Source of the DNA: Jaapia argillacea MUCL 33604
Taxonomy: Eukaryota; Basidiomycota; Agaricomycetes; Jaapiales; Jaapiaceae
Direction of reading: 5' to 3'
Length of the DNA: 64,000 nt
Assembly: GCA_000697665.1 (NCBI GenBank)
Contig: KL197783.1
Location: 1-64,000, forward strand
Shown one piece after another: positions 13,620 through 25,782 of the stretch (the stretch's first letter is position 1; the number at the start of each line of letters is the position of its first letter). The notes beneath the pieces were generated by a model. The model did not search any database, had not been told where the DNA came from, and worked only from the letters and a program-made list of their open reading frames with translations. The position numbers and the translations under genes are program-made.

Positions 13620-14409
13620 TCAGAATTTCCAATAATCTACAGACGCAGCGGCTCTTTCAAATGGAAACTCTCCACCCCAATTTTCTGTGTCTCGGATGCT
13701 ACCCTTCAACGCACTCTTCAGCGTATATGCAGTCTCTCGTGCTGAAGACAAGTCTATGACTCGCCCTGCTTCTAATTCTTCCTTCGAACTCTGAATGGCT
13801 TGAGTAATGTCGGCATCTACCATCGCCAAAGCATCTGCCATTTCTCCGTCGTCCTCCCACCTATGTCCTTTCACCGCCTCAACTACTGACGTCAGCATTG
13901 CAAGGCTGGTAAATCCCATCCCAGCTCCGAAAAGTGACCGCGAACGGGCCAAGTGGTCTTCCAACTCCGAAGTCGGTACCGATAATCCTGTCGACATTTT
14001 CCTGAATAGGGTGGCGGAAGGCGACACCGAGCCGGCGTTTGTTTGGATGAACCGAGAGCGTGCAGCAGTCGTGAAGGAAGCTGCGAGCATCGGTGAGTGG
14101 GTTGCCAATAACGTCCGAACGACGGCCCGTAAACTGTGATGGACCGTAGAAATGTCAGAGTTATACTTCAGTCATCGAAGAGGATTGACCCACTCATCAG
14201 GCTGGCAATTGGCGAGATAAGTGTCAACCTGTCAAAGTTTGAGTTTTAGGGAATGTCGGTTTCGCGCCACATAGCCACTGCTCACCATCAAGTTACTACA
14301 CGGAATACGGGTCAGGAGGCTATCATCATGCGGGAAAGGGGATAACTCACACATGTCCCGTTGCTGCTCGGGCTACACAACTCTGCATGGTGGTTTCGCG
14401 TGAGGGCAT
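13620..14409 (-). CDS. small protein, possibly mitochondrial, function unknown
   Basis: Two exons (14409-14351 and 14133-13620) join in phase 2 to give exactly 190 codons plus stop. The first ATG gives MPSRETTMQSCVARAATGHV, and exon 2 continues LRAVVRTLLATHSPM. The first 60 residues are rich in Arg, Ser, Thr and Ala and poor in acidic residues, as in a mitochondrial presequence. The rest is helical and acidic (EDDGEMADALAMVDADITQA), with a conserved-looking end ENWGGEFPFERAAASVDYWKF split by no intron. I do not recognise the family. The clean frame closure across the intron supports a real gene; location is inferred from composition only. Confidence 0.6.
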
Positions 14410-15053
14410 ATTGGCGTGTATAAATATCGAAGGGGGAAGGGAGAATGCTGGCTGACTGGCTCGTTGGACTGTGTGGATGCCGCTTTTATAGGCATCTGGG
14501 TTTTCGGTTTGGAGTCTTTTTCTGGAATTATGATGCTTGCCATCTTGAGATTCGAAGGAACCTCCCTCGAAGCGTCCTTTGGCTTCGCCGATCCCATTAG
14601 CCAAGATCAATCAGTTCCGAGAGAATTACAACAGGCCCGGTGTTCAAACATTCGCCAACGCAAATTTGATGCTGGCAGGCATCGATCTTGGGTTCAGATT
14701 GGAATGTTCCTTCACTGAACCTTCCGTCAGCCAGCGCATCCTCGTCGGCTCGCCTTTCGCACCAGCCCAAGTTTGCTACTATTGGTTCTATCTTCTGGCC
14801 GAGTTTCTTATCATGAAGCCAGAACGGTTTAATTATATGCGTTCTTTGCTGGATCTGCTGGAAAAGTCGCAACTCGGGTGCTAACGTTACCGCCCAAACC
14901 GGACATGGTGAATATCTTGTTCACCGCGGTCCGTTGGCCATACAGTGCCATCCTTCACCTGATCCATATGGGACCGACAGGAGATATAAGGCGATCCGAT
15001 TCGGGTCCGTCCCAGCATTTTCCGCTGCTTGTGTGACCCTCATACGTACTACC
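14410..15053. other. divergent intergenic region
   Basis: This 640-base gap lies between a minus-strand and a plus-strand gene, so it should carry both promoters. Frames at 14,416-14,870 overlap one another on both strands and none resembles a protein. Confidence 0.45.
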
Positions 15054-16672
15054 ATGTCGACCGTCGCTCCACCGCGTCCAGAAACCTTTCAGCTCGGTCC
15101 ATTCACTGTACCCAGGCTCTTCACGGGACTATGGCAGCTCTCTAGTAATGCATGGGGCACGGCTCCCGCTTCCAAAATCCGTCGCGAGATGGGAAGACAC
15201 GTCGACTTGGGTTATACGGCTTTTGGTGGGTCCTGTCAGGCTCGCTTGGAGAGTTCAGCTGATCTCCTATTACCGTGTTTCTCGCTTCCTCGTAGATATG
15301 GTGTGATATTATCCCTGTTTTGAATCAAGACTATTGCTCACCCCTTCCCTTCATCGTCATAAACCCATCTAGGGTAAGATTGATTTGATAGCATACATCC
15401 CGTCAAGTGCTCCATTTCTCATGTCTCCTTCCTTTGGGCTTCAGCGGATCACTACGGGAGTGCAGAGATCCTTTTTGTAAGTTCCCTATATCGTCTGCGA
15501 GGGCATCTCAACTTAGCCCCGCTTCTACCCCAACAGGGCCAGTTCCGGCGGAGCCTTTCTTCCCCTGAACGTATCCTCGGGGCCACAAAATGGTGTGTGT
15601 TCAAGCCCACGCCACTCTCGCGAGCTGTCGTCCAGGCCGCCGTCGACGAGCGCTTGGAACGAATGCAATGCGAGTCCGTCGACCTTTTACAGGTGCCTAT
15701 CCCACCCTTAGCTTCTGGCTATGAACTTAAACTCTGTCTTAGTTCCACTGGCAAGATTACTCGACTCACGATTATATGACTGCCCTCCAATACTTGCAAG
15801 ATGTCCAGCAAGACGGTTTCATCACGTCGATTGGCCTCTGCAACTTTGACTCGCTGAGGGCTGACGAAATTTGCACGCAACTGGGGCCAGGTTCGATTGT
15901 CTCTAATCAAGTGCAGGTGAGACATTTATCGCTATTTTGGGCTTTGTTTCCACGAACGACCAACCTTATACGGATACAATGAACGAAGTTTTCGTTGATC
16001 GACACCCGGCCTCTTCACGGGATGGGAGATGTGTGTGAGAAGCATGGGTTGAAGCTTCTTACTTACGGAACTCTGGTAAAGTTCATCTCCATCTTATCTC
16101 ACCTTGACGCGCCCGTTAACCGTTTCGTAAAAACCTTGCTACCCAGTGCGGGGGTTTCCTGTCAGATCGCTGGTTGGACGCCGCCGAGCCGGACTTGTAT
16201 TCAGGACAGCTTACGCCGTCACAGCGGAAGGTATTGCCACCCCTGCCTTCTTTTCATTTGAAGCTGCTCTTGCTAATCCATATTCCCTCAGTATCTCGAC
16301 GTGATTCTTCGGGCATGGGGTAATTGGAAGTTGTTTCAATCTCTATTGGCTGTCTTGCGCACGGTTGGCGATCGACACGGGGGGCTGAGCATTGCAAATG
16401 TCTCAACCCGATGGGTGCTCGACCATCCATTCGTAGGAGCGGTGATCATTGGTATGCCCGTGATTACTGTCATTTACCCCTTGCTGCGGACTTATTTTGT
16501 GTGGGATTCAGGTTCGCGATTGGGAGTATCGGAGCATACGGATGATAATTCAAGGGTGTTTGGGATCAGGTTATCGGAGCAAGATAATTCTGAGATTGAA
16601 GCGGTTCTAGATCGCTCAAACGGACGCCGGATGATCACGACGATTGGGGACTGTGGTGCTGAGTACCGTTAA
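15054..16672 (+). CDS. aldo/keto reductase family protein
   Basis: The protein starts MSTVAPPRPETFQLGPFTVP and has the order of a TIM-barrel aldo/keto reductase. ADHYGSAEILF carries the catalytic Tyr, ATKWC the catalytic Lys, and, across an intron, LLQ-FHWQDYS the His. Then come ITSIGLCNFDS, SIVSNQVQ-FSLIDTRP, LLTYGTL-CGGFLSDRWLD, ANVSTRWVLDHPFVGAVIIG and SRLGVSEHTDDN, the NADPH-binding end. Seven or eight exons are needed, all GT-AG. The enzyme should reduce a carbonyl with NADPH in the cytosol; the substrate is unknown. The catalytic Asp of the usual DMADHYG motif is not in the simple splice model. The codons GAT ATG are present as a tiny AG-flanked, GT-flanked piece at about 15,294-15,298, but including it shifts the frame. 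Confidence 0.85.
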
Positions 16673-16893
16673 GCCATGGAATGGAGATGTTCGAGATATA
16701 TTTCAGAGCAGAAGTTTGTGGAGACGAGACAGTTTTAGGCGTTGGGGTTGCCACCCCACTAAAATCCAAAAATGGGACTGGTCGCGTGGCATACGCGACG
16801 TGTGCAGGTGACGTAGTGACGCAGCGTAAGGCGCCAGTTCAAGCCGTGCAGCACCTGCTTTACTTTGCCTGCTGTTTCTTTCTCCATCGTTCG

Positions 16894-19800
16894 ATGAGCT
16901 CTACTCGTCGCAACAGTCGTCGTTCAAGCTATTCTACCGCCCCTCCTTCCTGGCGATCCATCTCCGTCACCAAGAACAAAGCACAGACAACAGTTTCAAA
17001 GGTGTTCGCACAGCCAGAACAAGGCAAACCGCTTGCGTCCGCAGCCTCTAGGCTGCCGACCAAGATACTGGACGATAGTGATAGCAGGTCTGTTGGGAAT
17101 AGGGACCGGGGAGATTCTTCAGACAGTCGGCAGGGTGAGGGAGAGATTAGTGGGAAAGGTTCACCGACAAGGTCTAGCCCGCCTGTTGGTGAAGCCGCCA
17201 ACGTAACCGAACAGTCAAGCGCGTCTGATACTTCGGCGATCGTACAGGACGATCCTACTACGCCTATGCAGGTATCTTTGAATGGTCCTCATGTCCCACT
17301 TACCGACTCTCCCGAACGAGCGCCTCCACCCCTTCCTCACTACCCTGTCTCGGCTCCAGGTGTCGTTCCATTCCCTGCTCCCAGTGCTTCGTCGGATTCC
17401 AAGCCCCAGGCTGGTCCCTCTTCGTGGTTTTCTTCCCTGGGCCGGGCGAAGGGACATAGGTCGCTGAAAGTCACCGAGTCTCTGGTGGATCTTCGTAGCG
17501 AGGACGTGGCAAGCACGATCGCAATAGGTACGGATCAGGTGGACAGTACTTCTACACAGCCCACGATCCACATTGAGGCCGCTTCACCTATCAATAACAG
17601 AACTCTCGATCAGGCCGAAGAACAGACACCCGCAATCGTTCCGCTAGAGATCCCATCTGGAAATCCCCCTGGAACGGATCCAATACCCATTGTATCTGAT
17701 ACCCAGCCATCCCAACCAAAGCCTGTTCCTGCTCAACGACCGAGGCGCTCGTGGTTCGCTTCCCCCTCTTCACCTCCCTCCAAGCTACCACGGCCCCCCT
17801 CTGGCTCCGCCCGAGCCGACTCGCCATCCACTTCGCCCCCCCAGTTACGGTCACCGACATCTCCCATCCCATCAGAAGGATCAATTACCCCCCGTCCTCG
17901 CCTACAACAAACGCCTTCGATACCCTCATCCATCGACGAAGAAGTTCCTCCCGCTACAACTCCCACACTTCCCGCTCCCGCTCCCGGAATTGTCCAACAA
18001 ACTGATGAAGGTCCTGGGCCGAGGCCCCGAATATCGTCACTCAATCCAGCCGCTAGCCGATTTACGCTGAGCATCCCACTGTTGGGACGGCCGAAGGTTC
18101 CGTTAGAGAAGGCGGTTGCTGCAGCTCAGGCGGAGGACGTCCGAGAGGTCGGCAGGCCACCTGAGCCTCTACAGACTCCATTGGATCAAGCCATCGAGGC
18201 TGCGCAAGGCGGTGATGTGAGGTCTGAGAACGCTCCCACAGATGGTGTTTCAGCATCAGGTGAGCACAATCTTGATCACAATTTGCTACATCCAGCTCAT
18301 AGTTTGATAGCGCTTCCCGACCCTGAACAATCTCAAGTCACGAATGTCACGACCACCACCTTACTGAAAGTGGATAGTGCGGTGAATAATTCGGGGACGG
18401 TCTCGTCCTCCTGGTGGGACTATGTTGCTTGGGGCACTAGTGTGACGTCTGACGCACCGGTGCCGACTCAGAGCCCTCCGGCGCCACCCAGTGAGGAAGC
18501 TGCACAGGCTGAAGCACCGCTTGCTATTCCCGATCCTCCAGCTATCATTACAGCCCCCGAAATACAAACACCACAGGATGAAGCGACGAAGACCTCGGAG
18601 GCTACTAAGCCTCCCTCTGTCTTCTCCGCGAATACGACCCAGAGTCAAAGTTCTTCGGCTTGGTACGCGCCATGGGCTTGGTACGCAGGTTCTTCGACCG
18701 CCCTCGTAGAAACGCAACCGACCCAGGATTGCTCGGGTCAGGAGGAGAAGACCGAGTCCGAGCGAGTTAAGGAAGAGGCTCTCGCCCGTGCGGAGTCTTC
18801 TCCTGAATCCGAGCCGACGTCGGCTGGACCTCTATCACCTCCTGTCGGTGGAGAAAACGGACAGACCAACCCCATCCAATCCACCATCGTGACACATCGG
18901 TCCGGTTGGGCCTCATTTTTCACATCCACCTCTCTCATGATGAAGACTGTGACAAACTCCGAGACAGATGTCGAGAGAGATGAACATGGGAATGAGGTAA
19001 TGAATATCGATGACGATGAGGGCGCTGGTGAAGTGACTCCCGAAGCGGGAAAATTGGCAGTGGTCAGCTCGAAGGACCCACAACCGAGTCGCAAATCGCC
19101 GCCGTCAACCCCGACCACGAAAGGACCCGAACCAAAGAAATCTGGTCCTCCCGCTGCCCCTATGACCAACTCGGATTCTATCAAACGAGAAACCGTCAAG
19201 TCGGGCCAGGATAAAGGCAGTCGCAAGGCGAACCATTCTCCCGCGCCCTCAAAGAAATCGGGTTCTGCGACTCCTGTTTCTCCTCGTAACCAGCCTCCTA
19301 ATCTGGTATTGCCGACATGGTCCGATACATTCCACTCTCCTCCTCGGTCGGTGGTACCTCCCCCACCGACCTCGACGTTGAAAAAGACGATCAAGTTCAT
19401 GAGTGGCGTTCTGTTTTCGAAGGATGGTGACTCTGCCGCCCAACGAAAAGGAAAATCGAGGTCTCAATCCGATGATTACCTACACTTTGGTCGAGAGCTT
19501 CCGAGATCTTGGGAGTTTGTAGGGGAATCCGTCGATCCTGATATGCTACGCGGTTGTAAAAAGGTAGTCGTGATTGGTATTCATGGCTGGTTTCCTGGTA
19601 CTCGAATTCACCGTTTATCTCGTCAAAATGTTTACATTTCATTCCCTTTCAGGTGCCATGATGCGAACAGTTCTTGGCGAGGTCTGTGTCCTTACATCAT
19701 TGCTGCGGCTGATCGCATTGCTCAATATCACCTTTTTCAGCCAACCGGGACCAGTGGCAAGTTTGTGAACATGATGTGCCAAGCGCTCGAAGAGTTTCAG

Positions 19801-21273
19801 CAGAAGCATGGCGTCCAGTTGGAAAAGGTAACCAAGGTACCATTAGAGGGGGAAGGCACGATTGTTGGACGCGTCGACAAGTGAGCCCTTCCAAACGCAA
19901 TCGGTGAGACTTTCGACGGCTGAATTATACGATAGGCTATACAAGAATCTCCTTGGGAGCTCGGAATGGATGGATGATTTACATGCTGCAGACGCCATTT
20001 TGATTGCAACACATTCCCAAGGTTCCATTGTTTCCACTCATCTCCTTGACCGTCTCATACGTGACGGTCACATTCGGACGACACGAAGTGTGGATATCGT
20101 CAGCAGCGCGACTGTGTCGGTGAATCCGGGTGGCACCACTCCAGTCATCGGTATTCAGCCCCAGAGAGTCTGTTGTCTCGCACTTTGTGGGATACATCTA
20201 GGTCCGCTACGCTATCTCAGTTCCAGTTCCCTCCTCCAGCCGTATATCCAGGTCAGTTGTTTCACGTCACCCAAGAAGCTACTGTTGATCTCTGCAATCT
20301 ACCAGTACTTTGAGTCGACTGCTGCTCGCGAACTTTTTGATTTCCAGGTTCGAGATCTCGGTCGTTTGTCGCAGTGAGCCTTCTCACTCTTCTGTCACAG
20401 GATACGGAGAGTGCGGTGTCGAAGGAGTATGTTCGCGCCTTGCGAAACGTAACAGATCATGGCGTGCGTTCTTTATCATCTTCCGTCGCATCCTTTCTGA
20501 TCTGTCATCACAGATAAAAATGGTCTACGTCGCCTCCTTAAACGACCAAGTAGTCCCCATTTATTCCGGTCTATTCACTTCAGCATCACACCCCTTGATT
20601 CTCCGCGCTTTATATATTGATGGCGATGCGTATCAGTGCGTTAATCAACGCTCATCCCTGATGCCGAGCTGATCACCAACCCTCAGTTCCTCCGACTTCC
20701 TTTCAAACCTCCTGGTTCTGTTGATCCGCGTCCTCAATGCAGGCATATCTGATAGCGGGCTATTGGTCCACCTGTCAGAAGCGACCGCTGGGTCACTGAG
20801 CGGGGTTGGACATTCCACCGCTTACGAAGAATTGTCGGTGTATTCGTGAGTCTTCCACGGTATTTGTCCCTGCATCCTGTCCATTAAACAAGCAACCGTC
20901 AGTTTGGCCGTAAATTATCTCTTTCTCACCAACAACGGTCTTGACGACCACCCCGAACTGACCGTTCGCCATTTCAAGGCAAGCACGGAATTGAATGACT
21001 ACGAGGTTTGTGTATACGCGAATTCGTTGATAATATATCCTCATCCATTCGCAGATTCCCTGGTCGCTTCGAGATTTAGTAGCGGATGATCGAGTCGCCC
21101 ACTTCTTCTACCGAGAATTCACACTCCTCAGAGACGCGTTCGATGAGTGGCATCCCAGAACTACCATTCTCCGCGATATCAAGCGGAAGCTTCAACCCAT
21201 CCAGAAGCTTCCGTCCGCCGCTGCATCTTCCCCCACTACAGCACCCCCTGTTCAACCTCCCAGCAAACTTTGA
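16894..21273 (+). CDS. large protein: disordered N-terminus plus hydrolase-like domain (yeast YJR098C-like)
   Basis: Exon 1 (16894-19597) encodes about 900 residues rich in Ser, Pro, Thr and Ala, with repeated tryptophan motifs (SSWFSSLGR, RRSWFASP, SSWWDYVAWG, SAWYAPWAWYAG, RSGWASFF). A compact domain follows: KKVVVIGIHGWFPG, then through short introns AMMRTVLGE-PTGTSGKFV, EGEGTIVGRVDK-LYKN, ADAILIATHSQGS (a possible nucleophile elbow), CCLALCGIHLGPL, IKMVYVASLNDQVVP, ALYIDGDAYH and FLTNNGLDDH. About ten exons join in frame to a TGA at 21271-21273. The IGIHGWFPG-PTGTS-HSQGS order matches an uncharacterised fungal family that, from memory, includes yeast YJR098C; it resembles alpha/beta hydrolases, but activity is inferred. 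The ATG at 16894 is chosen because upstream codons read poorly. Confidence 0.8.
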
Positions 21274-21534
21274 CTACTTTTCCTCCCAGGTTTCTTTACA
21301 CTAGATCGTCTCACTGGCGTCACGGACTACCCATTCCCACCATATCCATCATCCTATCAACCTCCTATTTTGCATACTAATTATTATCTGTATTCCATCG
21401 TTCGATGCTCTGTACAAGTACACGTAGAATTGCAAGGGAAGTGCTAGACAGTTCATGTCACACAGGGATGGCCGACCTGAGAGAACTCGGATATGTAGAT
21501 AACAGAGAAAGCCGGAAAACATCGGCTCTGAATG

Positions 21535-22751
21535 TTACACCCTCAAAGCGTTCCAAAATGCGCTCGAAGCCTGCTCATATCCTTCGACAATATCTACCTC
21601 TTTGTTGATTTCACTTTTCACGATTCTCCTCCCACCAACACCTTCCACCCACATGAAGGCTGTCACTTGATTAGACCCAACGTCGACGAAGATGACTCTG
21701 TCCAGTGATGGCCGGTAATCACATTTCCACGAATGGGCGAACCCTTCGAGCTCCCCACCATATTCTCTGTTCAAGTGCCTCCCCGACAATCGAACTGTTT
21801 GAAGGTTGGGGAAGGGCTCGAGAGCGGAACCCATCTCTGAAAATGCTTGTGAAGGGGGAGAGGATGGTACATCGACGACAAAAGCAATTGATGTCAACTT
21901 ACGTCGAAATAGTCAAAAGTAGGAATATGAATATCCAAGCAAGTCACCGTCTCCAGCTTGGCTCCGGCCTTGCTAACGACAAACATGGGTAGATTCGGCG
22001 ATACGACAAGGTCCCTGGGCCCTGGCCTGAATTGGATACCCAACGTCTTCATCGGTCCACTCGATAACGCCAGTGATTGCTTCATCTCCTCGTATCCATT
22101 CCCGTCATCCTTGTTGTCGAGGGTGAAATCCAACGAGATGTGGTAGACGGGTCTGCCCGGCACTAGACCACGAATTATCGACCCCCGAGCGCATAGAGTC
22201 TTCAGATTGGGCATGGAGGAAGTTGGGAGTGTAAAGTTGACCGCGCTTGGCTGGTACCAATCAGCGGCGTATCTCGTTGCGATGATTAGGGTCTCCATAC
22301 GCCGTTGGCGGGTAAGGAATGAGGAGAGATTCTTGTTTGGTGGGATGGTGGTTGCGAAGTAGAGAGGCTGAGCTCTACAAACGTCGAGTATCCAGGATTC
22401 GTCTGGTGGGAGGTCGAAGATTGATAGCGAGTCGAGGCGTGTCATAAGCGAGAGTGCATCTGCAAGGAGACGGTAGAACGAACGGAGGACGGGCGCGTCC
22501 ATAGTCCATGTCAATTTAGACATTCGGATTGTAAATGTCCGAACGGATAGATGTCGAGTGGATTGGGGGTGGTGGACGATAGCATGGAGAGCTTTGATGG
22601 TTGGAGCAGTGGGTAGTTGGATTTCGCGATAGAGAACGGGCTCGACTAAGCAGCGAAAAATGCGATTGGCAGTGGAGAGTGTCGGTAGATCGGCTTGATC
22701 AGCGAACTTCACAATCTGCTCAACCAGTTCGATAGGAAGTGCAACAACCAT
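21535..22751 (-). CDS. F-box/leucine-rich type protein
   Basis: Two exons join at FDYFD-MGSALEP through an intron with donor GTAAGT. The ATG at 22749-22751 gives VVALPIELVEQIVKFADQ and LPTLSTANRIFRCLVEPVLY, a typical F-box start (Leu-Pro, then conserved hydrophobics). The rest, about 390 residues, has spaced leucine motifs such as METLIIATRY, MPNLKTLCARGS and LETVTCLDIHI, as in basidiomycete F-box proteins with weak LRRs. Such proteins recruit substrates to SCF ubiquitin ligases; the target is unknown. It is unrelated to the MVQTRRQSGK F-box family further right. Confidence 0.75.
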
Positions 22752-25700
22752 AGTTGACTACGAGCTTTGAACGTTAGTGGTCGGCTATAACATTCGGGAA
22801 ATATCTGACAGACTCACCAAAGAAAAACGGGTTGCTCTCGACTTCAAGGTCCTGAACCACCTCAAACCCCTTTATACCCTCATAAACGCGCTGACCGGTC
22901 TATATACGTACTCAACATCAAGTACCCCCGCCTGGAGACCAAACTAGCATGAGAACACCTCGCTATCACCCAATAGGTTACACAACCCCGAGAGGATAGG
23001 AACTGTGGTGTCATCGTTTGGCGCCTACTTATGTCGGGAGAGGTCAAGCGCCGAACTTTTTCAAGGGTGGAAACACGTACTATGTGTGATGGTGACAGCT
23101 CTCAGAGAAACAGGAATATCTCAAGACGGTGCAAGAAGGACCAGAGAAAGTGAGGAATGTTGATAAGTGGTGATGAGGACTGATGAGGCGCTACTTGTTC
23201 CATTGCCGGCATGAGTTTTGGAGTGGCGTCTGTCGGCCGATTCAACCGATCGGTGGTGCTTGGTATTTACTGGACAAGACTTTACGCTGGCAGGGTTGGC
23301 TACAAAGTTGAAGTTAAATACGCAAAGTGTTCCTTTCTGCTCTCGGGTGATTACCCCAGTGCTAGTGGAAACCCGACGCGGAGATACTTATCATGTCTCC
23401 CCGGGCTGCAATTCTGCAAAGCTCTGGCGGATGCCAAAACCTGGCAATTGCGGCCCAGCTCTTGCGACAGAAACCTGGAACATCGACGACTCCTAGTGAT
23501 GCGAGGGCCAACTTGTATCTATGGCGAAAGACGCTTCACAGTTGCCAGTCCGACTGCATTGAGGGAAGGGGTCGACTCGACGTGGAACGGCATGAGTATC
23601 AGAATCACTCGACAAACTTGAACTCCATCAAACGAAGGGCTGGTGGGTTTTTGATTGGTCTTCTTTCCGACATCCTTGTTGATCGCTGTCGTCTGGTTGA
23701 TCAAAATAACAGTTTTTCTCATCCCAGTTGCACTCGAGATGGACTCGAGCGAGCCGAACTCCGTCGACTACTCGAGAACAAGGGCCTAATTATATCGTAA
23801 AATCATGGAACCGGCAACAGCAATCATTTTGGGCGAGGATTCTTCCAAGATGTTGATCGAGGTCAAGCTTCAAAGTTACGGCCGACGTGGTACGCTCCCT
23901 CGAAAGTTCATGCCGTGCGGGCAAAGAGAGGACTCTCTCTAGCACCTCTTTAGAACGGCTTGCTGGTAGCGCCCTGCATCGTGCCCGCTACGGCATCTAG
24001 ACGCAATTGTGGCGCGACCTCGGTCAGTATATGATTGGGTCTAGCGAAGGCACAAGGACTCCAATCACAATACTTTGTGAGTACGCTAGTATTGGTTCGA
24101 AATCTTACTTAGCTTTCTGCTAGGCTCCGAGACCTCGATCGTTCCGACTGCGACCCTCGTTTTGGAAGATCCTCGTTTTCTAGATCCCTCTGCGATTAAC
24201 TTTTCGAGTTCCCAAGATCTTCAAACACTATCTGGTTCCCACCGTTCCCGGGATCACACTAAAGCTTAGACGTACAATGCGGACGACACCGTATTCTACA
24301 CGGGAAATTTTTCTGTGACGCATCTTTACGAACACCCGCTCCATCGCCACTCATGCACCACACTCCTTTTTCAAGGCATCCACCTTACCCGCTTCCCTCG
24401 TGTCCAGTGCAAGGCCTCTGCAATACGATGAAATCACGGCAGACGGTCCTTGTGCCACCGGATTGCTAGACTAGCGGGTCGACCATCTTGTGGTTGCAGT
24501 CGTTAAACCTATTCTTGTCGTGTGTGTCCCTTGTGGGAGTTGCGAACGAACGCATCCATGTCCGGCGAGTCGCCCGTTCCTCCTGATTCCCCGAAAGAGG
24601 TGTGGAGCTTCTCAATTGATTTTGTTGTCCTTTCACTGATTGACAGTTGACCAAGATGCTGGTAACGACAGATGTCTGCCGACTCTCGACGAAGAGAACG
24701 GGTATATTTTGGTATCCGAATCGATGCTTCTTTGGTCATGATGTCGACATCTACCCAATTAGTCGCCATGAATTGCAGAGCAGCTCAGTTTTGTGTTGCA
24801 GCATACTTGGTGGCGTACCTGCGGTGGAGACCATCACGTTGAACGCAACGATATCATTACATTCACGATATCCACTTATCTCCCCCTTCTGCGTTCACTA
24901 CCCATCTGGCGCTCGTGTTCTAGTCTGAATAACGAATGGATGACCGGTTGCACCTGGAGATATTATGGATCGTCTCCACAAGGGACCTGTGGTCATTCAG
25001 TTCAGGATCAGGAAGAAGGTGAAGGAAAGGCATGGCGTTACGGATAACCTGGGTCACGAGAGAAAGTGAGTAGCCTTCTCCAGCCTATATCGTCGCAGAG
25101 AACTGAATCTGTACGCGTCCTTAGTTCTCGCTAATAGCTGGCGGCCTTCCGTGTACACATCGTCGAGCCCTCCACATACATCTCATCTTAACAATCATCA
25201 TCACGCCATTCAAAACAACACCTCACGCATCACCCGCCTCTGCCCTCTCGAAGCTCGAGAGCGTTCGGGTGCGTCCATCTGGAGATTGCCCGGAAAGGGT
25301 ACTGTTTAGTTGCCGATTGGGGTTGGATTTCTTGGTAGGCTACACGGTTGCGCAAGAATGGTCAACCTGGATCGGGAACGGGTTTCGAACACGTGGACAG
25401 TCCATGCATGCGCCATCATTTACCACATTGGTTCAACCCCGATTCTTGGCCTCGGTTGCCTTCCCCTCGATATTCTCACTTTTTGAGCAGTCCACAATTC
25501 CGAGCACTGGTCACGGCAACTGCATCATATCATCACGCCCGGCCGTTTCCCTCTGACTGAAACCACGAACCCAGGAAGCCACTTCGCCGAGTAGTCCTTG
25601 TCCCACTCGTGGCAACTGTCGGGTGCGACGGAAATGACATGTATATTTTAATCTCGAATGATGTCATATGAATTTGTACGCGATATCCCTCCTTTTTTCG

Positions 25701-25782
25701 ATTCAGTCAGATCACCTTATACATCTATCCGAGTCTCAGTGCCTTTCCCCGTATCGATGACCTCCTCCTCAGGTCCCAAATC
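22752..25782. other. 3-kb gene-poor stretch
   Basis: All open frames are below 140 codons, overlap on opposite strands, and do not extend through plausible introns. The first 250 bases should be the promoter of the F-box gene. The rest may contain decayed coding DNA; for example, a 136-codon frame from 23,211 overlaps another of 92 codons. I could identify nothing, and see no transposon ends or RNA genes. Confidence 0.4.
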
